A stretch of DNA of 64,000 nucleotides from Mixia osmundae IAM 14324 (Eukaryota; Basidiomycota; Mixiomycetes; Mixiales; Mixiaceae), in assembly GCF_000708205.1 (NCBI RefSeq), contig NW_014575563.1, positions 2,246,068 to 2,310,067 on the forward strand, read 5' to 3'. The notes below the pieces were generated by a model. The model had not been told where the DNA came from. It did no database searches and saw only the letters and a list, made by a program, of their open reading frames with translations. Below, in pieces: positions 44,201 to 55,482 of the stretch. Both the position numbers and the translations under genes were made by a program. How positions within the stretch are numbered: position 1 is the stretch's first letter; each line of letters begins with the position of its first letter.

Positions 44201-45002
44201 TCCTAATGCGACAAACGCGTAGACCTGAACTTGGCGACAAATTTTCTTCGCGACATGGTCAGAAGGGCGTTTGCGGCCTGATCGTGCCACAAGAAGACAT
44301 GCCTTTCACAGATCAAGGTATATGTCCAGACATCATCATGAATCCCCATGGCTTTCCTTCGCGTATGACGGTGGGCAAAATGCTCGAGCTGCTCTCCGGC
44401 AAGGCCGGCATCCTTGGCGGCAAATTTGAGTACGGAACAGCTTTCGGCGGTTCAAAGGCAGAAGATATGTCTCGAGCTCTGATTCAGGCCGGCTACAGCT
44501 ACGCCGGCAAGGATTACCTCACGTCAGGTATCACCGGCCAGGCTCTGGAGTCCTACGTCTTCTTCGGTCCGATATTCTATCAGAAGCTCAAGCATATGGT
44601 CATCGACAAGATGCATGCTCGTTCTCGCGGTCCTCGCGCGACCTTGACTCGTCAGCCCACCGAAGGACGATCCCGCGATGGTGGATTGCGCCTCGGTGAG
44701 ATGGAGCGAGACTGTCTGATTGCGCACGGCGCTAGTCACCTGCTTTTGGAGCGATTGATGCTCAGCTCCGACGCTTTCGAAGTTGATGTCTGCCAGAGCT
44801 GTGGCTTTATGGGTTACAACGGGTAAGCTCTTCTATAGCAGCTTATCATGATGGCTCATGCAACACGTGCAGATGGTGCGCTCACTGTAAGAGCGGCGAC
44901 AAAGTCGTCAAGCTTATGCTGCCATATGCTAGCAAATTGCTCTTCCAAGAATTGCTGGCGATGAATATCGCACCGCGCCTGGTGCTGGAAGACACATTTT
45001 AG
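41239..45002 (+). CDS. RET1: RNA polymerase III second-largest subunit Rpc2 (Ret1)
   Basis: Catalytic beta-type subunit of Pol III, 1,162 residues from six exons: 41239-41469, 41533-41607, 41666-41856, 41911-42213, 42264-44822, 44873-45002. Landmarks: [93 protein letters not shown] (Pol III-type), [29 protein letters not shown] and the zinc-binding C-terminus CQSCGF / CAHC. The choice of Pol III over Rpa2 and Rpb2 rests on the N-terminal DKWHLLPAF and the VGSPERL segment. Two donors begin GTCAG. The length is normal for RPC2. Convergent with UBP6, 72 bp. Confidence 0.97.
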
Positions 45003-45074
45003 ACACGAATTTGCATTGGTTGCAACTGTTGTTGGTACTATCGCATGCAATGTGCCGTCTATTGTACGTCGATC

Positions 45075-47131
45075 TCACTCGAGGTCCTTTGCGCGATACA
45101 ACAGAATATAAGCACTGCTGTCCTCGCCGCCACCGTCGAGCTGAGCAATCTTGTCTCTTGTCACCGTCGTGACCTTCGCGTCGTCAAATTTGAACCACTA
45201 AATATCAGTTTCGAGTCAGCACAGTCAGCGAGGAGCGCGCGAGGATCGTGCCTCTTCTTTGTCCGGATCGCCGTCGTAGCGTGAAATCGGATCATACGCA
45301 GGACCGGCAGGGTTGGCAGCGCTTTTGACCCAGGCGAGGTAATGGCCCCCTTCGGCGCTTGCGCCCTTATGGGTAACGATTCCCCATAATTCATACAAGC
45401 CAGTCGGATTGGAGCCCGCATCGCCTGTCAGGCTTGGATCCATGATTTGTTGCAGATCTAGGTACTCCGCAGCACGCTTCTTTGCTTCGCCAGCGGCTGT
45501 ATACAGTTCGGTGTCATCATCGCGGGCAGCTGCTGGCTCGATGGCAGACGCCGAGTCACTCGTACCAGCAGACGTGCCAATCGTCGAATCCTTCGCGGCC
45601 GGCGCTATAGCAATTTTTGTACGCTTTCTGACCTTGCCCCGTTCTCGACGATCTTTTTCGATCTCCTGGAAGCGGTCGGTTACTGCTTTGGTCTTCTTTT
45701 TCAAGTCATCGGACAGTATCTCTTGTACATCGAGGTCAAAGGGAAATTTCACTTTGCGCATAATCTTTGCCTTCGAGCGTGTTTGTCGGTTGTAGTAGAA
45801 GCGAACAAAGTGAACCGTCAGGTAGCTGCACAATCTTCCCATAAGTATAAAGCAGACGGACGAAACCCAAGCCTACTGCGGCATTCTATTGATACGGCTG
45901 ATTTGTTGATACTGTGCCAGGCGTCCCAAGGTTGGGCTCGTCTTTTCGACGGGTTGATCGAGCGCGTGCTTTATGCCGGCCATCATGTAGTTGGTATCGA
46001 CAGTGATGTTACATTTGAGCTCTAAGAAAGGCTCGGAGGAATAGCTTGACGCTTCTGCTGGCGCTTCTACCGATTTGGTCCTTGCGTGCTCGTCAGCACT
46101 TTTTGCAACAAAGAGGTCCATTGGGACACACTCAGTGATGATCTCGCCGGTCATGTACTGCTGCACAAATCTAGCTGTACGATCCGTACCGTTTGACGCG
46201 CCGGGCAGGCTATCGAGGGTCCCTCTGAGCGCGTTGACGATCGCATTCCAGCATTCTTCGGCATCCTGCTGTGCGGGCCTGCCCTCGCGCATCTCCTGGA
46301 ACTGGGGAACGTGTCCTTTAAGAATTTGCCAGAAGAGAAGGGGCGGATAGCCGTCGGACTGTGGCCCGCCTGGCTGAGAGCTGAGATCCTTGTAGAGATC
46401 ACGTAGGGACGCAGTGAGTGCCGAATCGCTCTGCTGAGAGCTGAGAGTGCCAGGATAGCTTGAGGACAAGGCGTCAGACTGGCTTACATTGAATGCGTAG
46501 TACATACGAGTTGAGTGCAGTCTGTAGCTCGGGTATGGCCCGCAAGACCTGAACGGTGCTGTTCATGTAGCACGTATTGCCTGCAATAAAGTCAGCCTGA
46601 CATGACCTGCGATCAGAGACAGCCTCACCGAGATTGATGAGACCAGAAGGATCACTAGACTGCACGTATGTGGGTGAGCATGCCGGTGAACGCGAAAGGT
46701 CGTTACGCTTCACGCACCACTTTGGCTAGCTCAGAGTCTGTCATGTCTTCCATGAAGACGATCTTTTCTGGCGGGGGCACAGGCAAAGCTTCGGCAGTGC
46801 CGATGAGCATGAAGGCATGGCCCTGTAGAATTGCCCCGTTCAGTTTGTCCAGTGTGGCCAGAAGCGATCGAGACCCATACCGGCTTGATGCCCAGCTTTG
46901 ACCAGTCTGCATCATCTTTGAGTTGACCACCCTTGACGAGCACCTTTTGTTGAGCGACGGGAACGCCCGTCTTTTCGTAGATTCGTTGCTTGAAGCTCGC
47001 CGGACTGTCGGCGCTGGGGTCGAGCTGTAGATCATGCCTGGTGCAGGACGCATCAGTCTTTGCGCCGCTCCACTCGGTGCGACGACACCATACTTCTGTC
47101 CGGCATGCTTGACCGAGACTGCAAAAGCCAT
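45075..47131 (-). CDS. UBP6: Proteasome-associated ubiquitin hydrolase Ubp6/USP14
   Basis: Deubiquitinase that docks on the proteasome through its N-terminal ubiquitin-like domain. Exon 1 ends GQK and joins HDLQLDPSADSPASFKQRI, the Ubl part. The catalytic domain shows the Cys box INLGNTCYMNSTVQVL (after removing a small intron), QQDAEECWNAIVNALR, the family block RFVQQYMTGEIITEC, and YLTVHFVRFYYN. The His box is GGHYLAWVKS and the C-terminus WFKFDDAKVTTVTRDKI ending YRAKDLE. The last intron (45251-45198) must start with GC: the exon ends GAAGAG and no GT occurs before the next in-frame stop. About 500 residues, normal. A Lys/Arg-rich insertion (KVRKRTK) precedes the His box. Confidence 0.95.
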
Positions 47132-47461
47132 CTCGAACTCGAACGAGCACAGCTCAATCAGATGAGCAGCGAGACCGGCACTTTTGCTTGTAGCTGTACA
47201 CGCGTCTCGTCGATCGCAACGCTGTTTGCTCGCGATGGCTCCACATCCCCACAGTGGCTATGATCCTTACTCAATTATTGCGAGCCAGTACACGTCTAGG
47301 CCTAAGCTTCATTGCGATGCCAGGTCGCTCGTGATCTTCACGTATATACAACTCGCGCGTCCATCGAGCGCTCGAAGGTGAACGCTTACAAATGTGCATG
47401 CGCATTCGGTCTATCTGACGTCACGCGGGTAGAGGCAGCAGCAGGACCTCGACAGGCTCGT
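47132..47461. other. Spacer between UBP6 start and BAP31 stop
   Basis: 330 bases: promoter of UBP6 and 3' UTR of the BAP31 gene, both on the minus strand. No further gene or RNA seen. Confidence 0.45.
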
Positions 47462-48298
47462 TCAGATCGCCTTCTTGCTGTCTGCAGCCTTGTCAAACTT
47501 GGCGTTGTAGCGGGCACTGAGATCGTCATAGTCCTTCTTGAGGGTGACATATTTGTCATCTCCGCCCTCTTTGGCTTGCTTGCGCAGGAGTGCATTGTCT
47601 TCTTGCACCTTGATCAGGTCCAGGATGACAGCGTACACTCTCGACAGCATAAGCGAGAGAAAGAGCGTCGAACCGGTCAGGTACATGTTGCGTTCGCTGC
47701 TCGTCCCGAGTAAGATCAGCGGGGCTCACCCGACATTCCCGCTTGGCACACTTGCCTGAGGAATTTGCGCGTTCGCCAGTCAGACTCGCCGCGCAGGTTT
47801 TGACCCATGCCCGACTGTCGAATCTCCTTGCCCTCGGCGTGTACTCTGAGCATGTGCTGTACCGCATCTGCAGCACCGCTGCGTGAGCTAGCTCGAACAG
47901 GCTTGCTCTGTCACACGACTGACCGACGAAGAGGACGACGACGAAGATGAACAGGATCTTCAAGCCGAACTGGAGTTTGGCAACCTGTGTACGAGTCAGA
48001 AGCTGAACAGCTGCAGCAACAAGCTTGGCACGGAAACGCACGATAGGACTCTCTGCCAGGAACTTGAGCATAGCCCGCCGCCAGGTGAAAGGGAGTGGCA
48101 GCTGTTGGAGCCAGCTGTGAAGCTCAGCTCATCGAGACCCTTGGAGAGATTGACCTACCACGAGACTGATGAACAAGCCCATCTGCGGTGGAGGACACGG
48201 ACGTCAGTCAATGCATAGCGGTGCAAGGCATATGCCGGGCAGCACCGACTTGCCTCGAGCATGAGCAGCGAAAACGTCATTTGCAGATAGATTGCCAT
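47462..48298 (-). CDS. ER protein of the BAP31/Yet family
   Basis: Three-pass ER membrane protein that helps sort membrane cargo. Exon 1 (48298-48254) encodes MAIYLQMTFSLLMLE; its intron (48253-48183) must start with GC (GCAAGT) to stay in frame with exon 2, MGLFISLV. Then LPLPFTWRRAMLKFLAESP, the second membrane segment LQFGLKILFIFVVVLFV, DAVQHMLRVHAEGKE, and MYLTGSTLFLSLMLSRVYAV followed by a coiled coil (KVQEDNALLRKQAK). The C-terminus is KKAI, a textbook KKxx ER-retrieval signal. Size is normal for fungal Yet1/Yet3 proteins. Divergent from eIF2-gamma over 191 bp. Confidence 0.9.
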
Positions 48299-48489
48299 AC
48301 TGTCGTGATGTGATCCTTCACGTCGGTCAAGCCCGTCAATACGTCGGGATACGTCGTCGACTCGGCGAGCGTGGGCTGGCGCGCGTTGTGCGGTATGACG
48401 CAGAAATGTTATCAGATGGCTTTTCAGTTAGCTCTCGTCGTTTGCGCGCGACAAAGTGAAGCGCAGGTGCTTTGAGCCTGATCAGCCAG

Positions 48490-50496
48490 ATGGTCGCAGC
48501 GAGCGAAGATGAATCTCTCAGCTCAGGCTCGGGCTCGGAGTCCGATGTCGAGGAGACCGGCAAACGAAGATCGAGCCCGACGAGCGGCAAGGGAGCAAAA
48601 GTAAAGCTCAATGACAGCGACAGACAAAAGACAATTGAGGAGCTAGGCGAAGGCATCGATCAGCCAGAGCCTAAGCTGGCTGACATGACGCCCCTCACGC
48701 CCGTCATCATGGCCAAGCAGGCGACAATCAACATCGGTGCGCTCCCGTGCAGGGCTGCAGCGTTGCCAGGCTTAAGACGCGAGTCATCTTGACAGGCACG
48801 ATCGGTCATGTCGCCCATGGCAAATCTACCGTCGTCAAAGCCATCTCGGGCGTACACACTGTCCGTTTCAAGAACGAGCTGGAGCGCAACATCACCATCA
48901 AGCTCGGCTATGCCAACGCAAAGGTTGGCAGCACGCGCCAGAGTCGTGAGCCACAAGGCTGAGCACCACTTGACTGCTCCACAGATCTACAAGTGTCAGA
49001 ATCCAAAATGTCCACGGCCGCAATGCTATGCTTCCTACCCGTCCGACAAGGAGGATCATCCGCCCTGTCAGCGCGAGGGCTGCAGCGGCAAGATGACTCT
49101 GCAAAGGTTAGTCGATGCCTTCCTTGGGGTCATCTTCTGCTGAGCACGACAGGCAGACATGTCTCCTTTGTCGACTGTCCGGGTCACGATATCCTGATGG
49201 CGACCATGCTCAACGGCGCTGCCGTCATGGACGCCGCACTTTTGCTCGTTGCCGCCAACGAATCTTGCCCGCAGCCTCAGACGAGCGAGCACCTCGCTGC
49301 CATCGAAATCATGAAGCTCAAGCATATCATCATACTACAGTGCGCCTCAGTGCCATCTTCCAAGGCAACGGCTTACACTTGCTCGCAGAAACAAGGTCGA
49401 TCTCATACAAGAGCAGAAAGCGGAAGAGCACCACCAGTCCATCGTCGATTTCGTAAGAGGTCGGTCCCGCACGTCCTCCGTTCCATTGCTTGCTCATCCT
49501 CCGACCCCCTCACAGGAACTGTGGCTGATTCTGCACCTGTCGTGCCGATTTCGGCTCAGCTAAAGTACAACATCGAGGCTGTCAACGAGTACCTGTGCAC
49601 CCGCATTCCAGTGCCAATGCGCGACTTTGCGACTGATCCGCGCCTGATTGTGATTCGTAGCTTCGATGTCAACAAGCCAGGCTCAGAGGTGGACGAGATC
49701 AAAGGCGGCGTAGCAGGCGGCTCTATTCTGAGCGGTGTCCTGCGAGTGAGTCTCGCTCTTGAGAGGTCCGCAACGAAGGTATACTGATGCCTATGTAGCT
49801 TGGCCAAGAGATCGAGGTACGACCGGGCATCATCGAGAAAGCAGGTGGTAGGACGGTTTGCAAGCCTCTCTTCAGTCGCGTCGAGACTTTGCTGGCCGAG
49901 CGCAACCACCTCCGCTTTGCAGTGCCAGGCGGCTTGATCGGTGTGGGCACAAAAATTGAGTGGGTCTACGCTTCACTTTGCGAGTTGCGTTCACTGATCT
50001 GTCACCTAGCCCTTGTGTATGCAGAGCTGACCGACTGGTCGGTCAAGTACTCGGCGCGGTCGGGAAATTGCCAGATATCTATACTGAGCTCGAGATCAAC
50101 TACTTCTTGCTGCGAAGGCTCCTCGGTGTCAAGACAGATGACAAAAAGCAGACAAAGGTAAGTCTCAGCCAGCGCAGCGATCGACGCCCAGCTCATGCAC
50201 GACACGTTTCAGGTCCAGAAGCTTGCGAAAGGCGAGGTCCTGATGATCAACATTGGCTCCACTTCGACCGGCGGTAAGGTCATGAACATCAAAGCGGATC
50301 TTGCCAAAATTGCCCTCATGACGCCGGCATGTACCGAAGTGGGGGAGAAAGTCGCTCTCAGTCGACGCATCGATAAGCATTGGCGTCTCGTCGGTGCGTA
50401 CTCATGCTCTTCTCGGAGTGCCCGCTTATCGAAACCTGCTGGACAGGCTGGGGCAGCGTGCGTCGCGGTACCACGATAGAGACCGAGACTGCATGA
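48490..50496 (+). CDS. GCD11: Translation initiation factor eIF2 gamma subunit
   Basis: GTPase subunit that carries initiator Met-tRNA to the 40S ribosome. About nine exons. After an acidic/Ser-rich N-terminus of about 60 residues come [19 protein letters not shown] (G1), [21 protein letters not shown], the zinc ribbon CQNPKC...[20 protein letters not shown] (G3), [32 protein letters not shown] (G4) and [16 protein letters not shown] (G5). Domains 2 and 3 follow ([55 protein letters not shown]). The last intron joins RLVG to [11 protein letters not shown]. Start at 48490 gives the first Met in the acidic leader. Stop lies 27 bp from the convergent hydratase stop. Confidence 0.96.
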
Positions 50497-50523
50497 GCAT
50501 GTACAATCTTTGCAGATGATGAT

Positions 50524-51574
50524 CTAGAGCTTGGCCTTTTGCTCCTGCCACTTGGGCACTTCGCCCAGCCGCTCCCAGGCTGGCGCAATGTCGCCTCCCG
50601 GTCCGAGATCGTTATTACCTGGGTCCGCAGCAATGTCTGCCAGGACGTGGTGGTACATGCCGACCTTGATCATGCCGACAGCAGACTTGGCGGACTTGAC
50701 ACCCATCCTCGTTGCGAGCTCGACAGATTTCCTGTAGCAATCGTCTGCAGATTCGGCGAGATGATCAACGAGCCCCGCTCTGAGTGCATCTGGCGCAAAG
50801 AATCGCGTGCCTAGCACGCAGACGTCTCTGAACGTGTTCGGCGTCATCTTTGCACGCAGCGTCGTGATCATGCCTTGCGGAATGGGAGCGCCAAAATCGA
50901 CTTCGTTCATCGCGAGCATGATGCGGCCTTTGCCCTCCAGATTCTTGGCCACGCGGTAGTCGTGACACATGGCGATGAGCAGTCCGCCAGCGAAAGTGTG
51001 TCCATTCAGGGCTGCAATAGTGGGCATCGGAAAGGTGAGTATCCGCTTGACGATTGGATAATAGTGATCTGTGAAGAAGCCCTCTGTCGTCATGACCCTG
51101 TCAAGGTCGAGGCCTGCCGCGGACACAAGTTCAGGATCACCCGGGCTAGTCTCATGACTCATGCTGACCGTTGGAGAAAAAGCGATCTTTGTCGCGCAGC
51201 CCGATTGTGATGAGAGCAGCTTGACCTTTGCCGGGCCCACCCTCTGTAGTCGTGTATCAGTATGACACCTTTCAGGACGTTTGGCTCATCATGCTTGCCT
51301 AGCTCCTCGTCGACATCAGCACGCCAAATTCTCTCGGCGTCGTCAAGAGCTGTGCTATACTGCGTTGCGCACGTGAGCAAAGTACATTGCAGCACGATGC
51401 GAAACGTACGGCGCCGAGCAGCTCGGGGACCAGACGGTTATCAGGTGCATGCGTGAGTTCAATGGTAAAGACGATGGTGTCTTCTATGATCTGATGCGTC
51501 AGCGCGCACAGTCGCTGTTTGCCCTCGGCGCCCGGCGGATAGTGTGTTGGCGATGCAAGCAGGCTGACGACCAT
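50524..51574 (-). CDS. Peroxisomal enoyl-CoA hydratase/isomerase family protein
   Basis: Crotonase-fold enzyme likely in fatty-acid beta-oxidation. The N-terminal part (IVFTIELTHAPDNRLVPELL) joins YSTALDDAERIWRADVDEEL and then, after an intron, GGPGKGQAALITIGLRD, FFSNGLDLDRVM and the core FPMPTIAALNGHTFAGGLLIAMCHDYRVA. A Glu where hydratases keep the second catalytic Glu is not obvious; NEVDFGAPIPQGM is closer to isomerases such as Eci1. It ends in AKL, a peroxisomal PTS1 signal. The intron 51298-51244 fits as a 55-nt GC-AG intron (GCAAGC, branch ACTGAT); a GT-AG alternative would be only 25 nt. Start at 51574 is tentative. Confidence 0.85.
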
Positions 51575-51721
51575 GCTGTACGTGCGATGTATGTTAGGAT
51601 CCTCGGAAATGGAAGCCTGGCGACATTCACCGCGACAGCTTTCGTCGCGTGGCGCGTGAAAGGTAGCCGACCTAGCCGGACCATGACGTGTCAGCAGGTA
51701 CGGCTGACCGCGGAGTCGTGC

Positions 51722-52873
51722 ATGAGCGAGGTGAGCGATTGCACTGCAGCGACGCAAATAGATACTGAAGCTCACGAACAGGTAAGCTTGCTGAGATCGC
51801 TCGAGGGTCACAAGGGTCCAGTCAATACTGTCGTCTATAACTCGAATGGCTCCTACTGCCTATCTGGCGGTCAAGATCGTTCTGTGAAGCTCTGGAACCC
51901 GACAAAGGCCAGTCTCATCAAAAGTTACGAAGCGCATGGCTATGAAGTACTCGGCATATCTGTGTAGGTTGGCCAACGTGTTCAGATGTCGCTGCTCAGA
52001 TTTTATTCGCAGCTCACACGACAGCACTCGCTTTGCCTCCTGTGGAGGGGATCGCAGTGTATTTCTCTGGGATGTTGCTACTGGCGCCACTATCAAACGG
52101 CTAGGAGGACACACAGGCCGCGTCAATGCAGTCGCCTTTAACGCTGACGCGACTGTTCTTGCCAGCGGTACGATCTCCCAAGCCTGCCAGAGATTGCTTT
52201 TTGATTATGCTGCCTCAACAGGCTCTTTTGACGCCACTGTACGTTTGTGGGACATCAAGTAAGTTTGGCTGCCTCTCTGAGCAGCCTGTGCTTCATGGCG
52301 TGCCATACAGGGCACAGTCTCCACATCCCATACAGATCCTACCGGACGCAAAAGACTCGATCACGTCCATTGCGATCAACGGTAGCGATCTCGTCACTGG
52401 GTCTGTGGACGGCACGGTCAGATGGTATGATCTGCGCATGGGCGTGCTGCGATCGGACTTGCTCGATGGTATGAGACACTTTCATGTCATACGGCAGTCC
52501 TGACGGAGTATAAGCAGCTCCTGTGACCTCTGTCGCGATATCAAGAGATCGGCAGACCATCCTCGCCTCCTCTCTCGATTCCGCTGTTCGACTGATGGAC
52601 GCTTCGAGTGGCGACTGTCTGCAGACCTACAAAGGCCACAAGAATGATAGCTATCGTGTACAGAGCTGCTTCGGCTACGCCGAGCGTACTGTGATGTCGG
52701 GCGACGAAAGCGGTCAGATCTTCGTCTGGGATCTGGCAGAGGGCCGAGCAGTACAGGTCGTCGAAGCCCACACGCGCAGCGTACTCTGGCTGTCGCAACA
52801 TCCCTCGGCAGACGAGCAGCTTTCGTGCGGTCGCGATGGCGCAATCCACGTCTGGCACAAGTCTGACGCCTGA
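51722..52873 (+). CDS. WD40 protein WDR83/MORG1
   Basis: Seven-bladed WD40 scaffold; animal WDR83 acts in MAPK signalling and is found in spliceosomal C complexes. Exons joined in frame give successive WD units: LEGHKGPVNTVVYNSNGSY / VKLWNP, EAHGYEVLGISV / VFLWDV, GGHTGRVNAVAFNADAT / VRLWDI, AKDSITSIAINGSDL / VRWYDLRMG, APVTSVAISRDRQT / VRLMDA, TYKGHKNDSY / IFVWDL and a last IHVWHKSD. The signature LRMG after repeat 4 and YKGHKN in repeat 6 are those of MORG1. About 300 residues, as expected. Starts 147 bp from the divergent hydratase gene; stop 48 bp from the next convergent stop. Confidence 0.92.
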
Positions 52874-52921
52874 CTTGAGATTGCACATGCACGAAAAGAC
52901 AACAACATCGAGTAGACGTAC

Positions 52922-54265
52922 TCAGAGAAGCTCGAAATGGACTGCGCTTTGCCTAGCAGCCTGATCCACGCGATACTCACAGACACCGCTCAAGCTTGCG
53001 ACATAGAGTGCTTCGCCGTCCGGGCTCCAGTCGAGGCCGACAATGTTGACGGCAGCGTCGCAGTCAGTCACACTGTCAAATTCGAGGCCGTTGGTGTACT
53101 GGCTCAGACCGTCGATCCACGCTTGCGGCGAGATGCCCTCGGGACAGACAGCCGCCAGCGCGTCTCGTTCTTCTGCCAGAGACAGACCGGGCCGCAGGGG
53201 TGCAGTGCTCGCTCCGGGATCGATGGTCAGTTGCCCAAGATGCTCTACCGTCTTTGAATCGATGACGTGCACTACATCGTACTGCTCGCTGAATGCCGTT
53301 AGCTCGTGAGACGCGCCAGAGTGCTTGACGAGGCGAGCGGGAGCAGAGGTCCTGAAGCGATTGATGGGCCTGTCGAGATTGCGGACGTCATAGAAAGCAA
53401 CGCTGCAGTCTTGTGAAGCGATTGCAAACGTCCGACTGTCTCGTGACCACGAGGTCGAAAAGCTCGCGTCCTGAGCGCACGGCCGTTTTGTCATCAGACT
53501 GAACTGATTGGCTGCGCTGATATCGCAAACGAACATCTCGGTCGAATCGCCAACGGAGACCATCGTCTTCCCGTCTGGCGAGACGCTCGAATGGTTTATT
53601 GGCGTGTCGAAGTGTAGATTCTGTCTGCGCAGTAAAGCAGGCGCGGATCTGCCGCGGTACGCACGTGAGAGACTCTTCTTGGCTGACCTAGCCGAGCGAG
53701 TCGGCCGTCGCTCGTCGTCGCCGTCAGACTCTTGCGTGCTATCTCTAGCTGCTTCGAGATGACGAGATGCCCAGGTGATGTCGAAGATGGCGATGCAATT
53801 GTCGTTGTTGGACACGATCGCCTGGGGGACCTCTGAGGGTAAGGCGCTCGGCGCGATGCAGATCGAGTTGTTGATGCTGCCGCTCAGGGTCTCCTTGATG
53901 GCCCAGCTGGAGTGTGGATCGTCTGATCGGATGATGATCTGAGAATGCTGGCCGCCAGCTGCGATCAGGCCACAGCCCTTTGTGAGGCAGTTGGGAACAA
54001 AGGCAGCAGTGACGAAGTTAGACTGGCTGGGGTGGGTCGAACCCATGTCTGCGTGTCGGACAATACTGCTGAGAGTGACATTGTAGATCTCGCCAGCCTG
54101 TCGGGGACAGATGAGCAGGTCACGAAGCTGTGGATGGATGATGGTCGTTCGGACAGGCAGGCAGCACATCACGCGCTCAAACGTCGGGCGAGCCAGCTTG
54201 AGAGGCGAGCCTGCCCTCCAGCTAGTCTGGCCCGACGTCGCCATCTCGGATCGTCGCCTCGTCAT
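52922..54265 (-). CDS. WD-repeat protein with DUF2415 domain
   Basis: Intronless, 447 residues from the ATG at 54265 (or 440 from 54244). N-terminal HPQLRDLLICPRQAGEIYNV and FVPNCLTKGCGLIAAGGQ are the typical opening of a fungal WD40 family of unknown function. Blades follow: NNDNCIAIFDI, then the DUF2415 segment PINHSSVSPDGKTMVSVGDS / MFVCDI, SWSRDSRTFAIASQDCSVAF / YDVRN, and a last GLDWSPDGEALYVAS / VCEYRV. A basic Ser/Arg insertion (KKSLSRAYRGR) lies between blades. Predicted soluble; no partner is evident from context. Confidence 0.85.
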   Translation of the reverse strand: MTRRRSEMATSGQTSWRAGSPLKLARPTFERVMCCLPVRTTIIHPQLRDLLICPRQAGEIYNVTLSSIVRHADMGSTHPSQSNFVTAAFVPNCLTKGCGLIAAGGQHSQIIIRSDDPHSSWAIKETLSGSINNSICIAPSALPSEVPQAIVSNNDNCIAIFDITWASRHLEAARDSTQESDGDDERRPTRSARSAKKSLSRAYRGRSAPALLRRQNLHFDTPINHSSVSPDGKTMVSVGDSTEMFVCDISAANQFSLMTKRPCAQDASFSTSWSRDSRTFAIASQDCSVAFYDVRNLDRPINRFRTSAPARLVKHSGASHELTAFSEQYDVVHVIDSKTVEHLGQLTIDPGASTAPLRPGLSLAEERDALAAVCPEGISPQAWIDGLSQYTNGLEFDSVTDCDAAVNIVGLDWSPDGEALYVASLSGVCEYRVDQAARQSAVHFELL

Positions 54266-54416
54266 CGGTCCATCTGGATGGTCACCCGTCACGCTCACGA
54301 TCACGAGTGCACGACGGTCGACGACGTTGACGGGCTCGCGCGCTCACACGCAGCTCACCAGGCTTACCTTCCCTCAGCGGCCTGCTGGCGCTCCCAGCTC
54401 AGAATCTCGGCGACAG

Positions 54417-55383
54417 ATGGCCTACCAGGGTCGTACGGGCATCGCAGCTCAACAGAGAGAAGCAGGAGGCACTCAGGCTGCAACGCAACTCTACGCGGCT
54501 GTCTTGCATCTCAAGGTGCCTGGCTTGATCGCAGTCAGACCTCGTTGGCAGCTGATGTACTCCTCGATCGACCTTTGACAGGATCGCAACGGACCCGTCA
54601 GACTCGAAGACCTCATCGACTACACCTCTGCCCATCTGCTCGGCCAACCAGGCGCCGAGCAGGAGGGCGGTCTCCTCCGAGCATTGCGCCAACACGAGCG
54701 CGTCGAGTACGACCCAAGGACAGATCTCTATAGTTGGAGGGTGCGACATCAAGCGAGCTGCAGAGCTGTTCACTGTTGATACGCAGGGCAGCCACTCCAT
54801 CGCATCACGACTACCGCAGACTTGTACAGAATCGTCAAGACAGAGGGCGAGAAAGGAGGCATCAAGGTCTCGTTGCTCAAAGAAAGCTGTCCGACTGTCG
54901 AACAGCACATCAGAACGCTCGAGCAGGACGGCAAGATCATCGTCACTCGCGGCGAAAGCAAAGAATTCGGTAAAGAAGGACCCATGCGCATGGTCTTTCC
55001 GGACGAGATTGGTCAGAAGATCCTTATCGATCCTGGCAAGTCCCGGTTCAGTGCGGCACGCGCTCGCGCTGAGCGATCACTACAGACTTTCGTAAGCTCT
55101 GGGAGGAGATCAAGACGCCCGGCGAGCTCGACTTGCCTAGCGAGATGCGGGAGGGTGCGCTTGGGCTCGACGCGCAAGCCTGGCGCGTTGCTGACGCTGA
55201 TCTTTTCACCCAGCCGGGCTCATGGCCGCCAAGAAAGCAAGCATTCTGGACCCCATCGACCGCACTACGGCTCAGAACAAAAAGTCAAAACGGGGTGCTC
55301 GTGTGAAGATCACAAACAAGCATCTCAAGAGCTTGGGGATTGATCTCTCGAAGGATTACGCTCCAAGCCCGAGCAAGTCATGA
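54417..55383 (+). CDS. TFA2: General transcription factor TFIIE beta subunit (Tfa2)
   Basis: Pol II initiation factor subunit with tandem winged helices. Exons joined in frame: TQLYAAVLHLK, DRNGPVRLEDLIDYTSAHLL, the second winged helix PLHRITTTADLYRIVKTEGE / VSLLKESCPTVEQHIRTLEQ, PMRMVFPDEIGQKILIDP, DFRKLWEEIKTPGELDLPSE and the basic tail KKSKRGARVKITNKHLK, which is the TFA2 C-terminal signature. The intron at 55036-55085 must start with GC (GCAAGT) to keep frame; the next one uses GTGCGC and gives MREAGLMAAKKAS. The N-terminus is uncertain: 54417 is the first in-frame ATG of the joined frame, but an upstream exon overlapping the divergent WD gene is possible. Confidence 0.87.
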
Positions 55384-55482
55384 AATGGAAGCTGTTGTTG
55401 TTGTCGAAGATTTACATGCAATCCCCGGATCCTATACTGGCAAGCATGCAATCGCCCAGAATCTGCTCCATTCCCAGCTTGT

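Noticed and set aside
45845-45890. A GC donor in UBP6 after RMP
   Set aside because: A GT donor three bases later gives an equally good protein (RMPHYLTV), so the ordinary GT-AG reading is preferred.
51244-51268. A 25-nt GT-AG intron in the hydratase gene
   Set aside because: Keeps frame but is far below the local intron size; a 55-nt GC-AG intron with a good branch point explains the same join.
53945-54733. Plus-strand frame of 262 codons
   Set aside because: Antisense to the DUF2415 gene and out of frame with TFIIE-beta; Ser/Arg/His-rich composition typical of shadow frames in GC-rich DNA.
55156-55215. A second GC-AG intron in TFIIE-beta (GCAAGC near 55172)
   Set aside because: Phase does not fit; a GTGCGC donor upstream restores frame and homology, so it was not counted.
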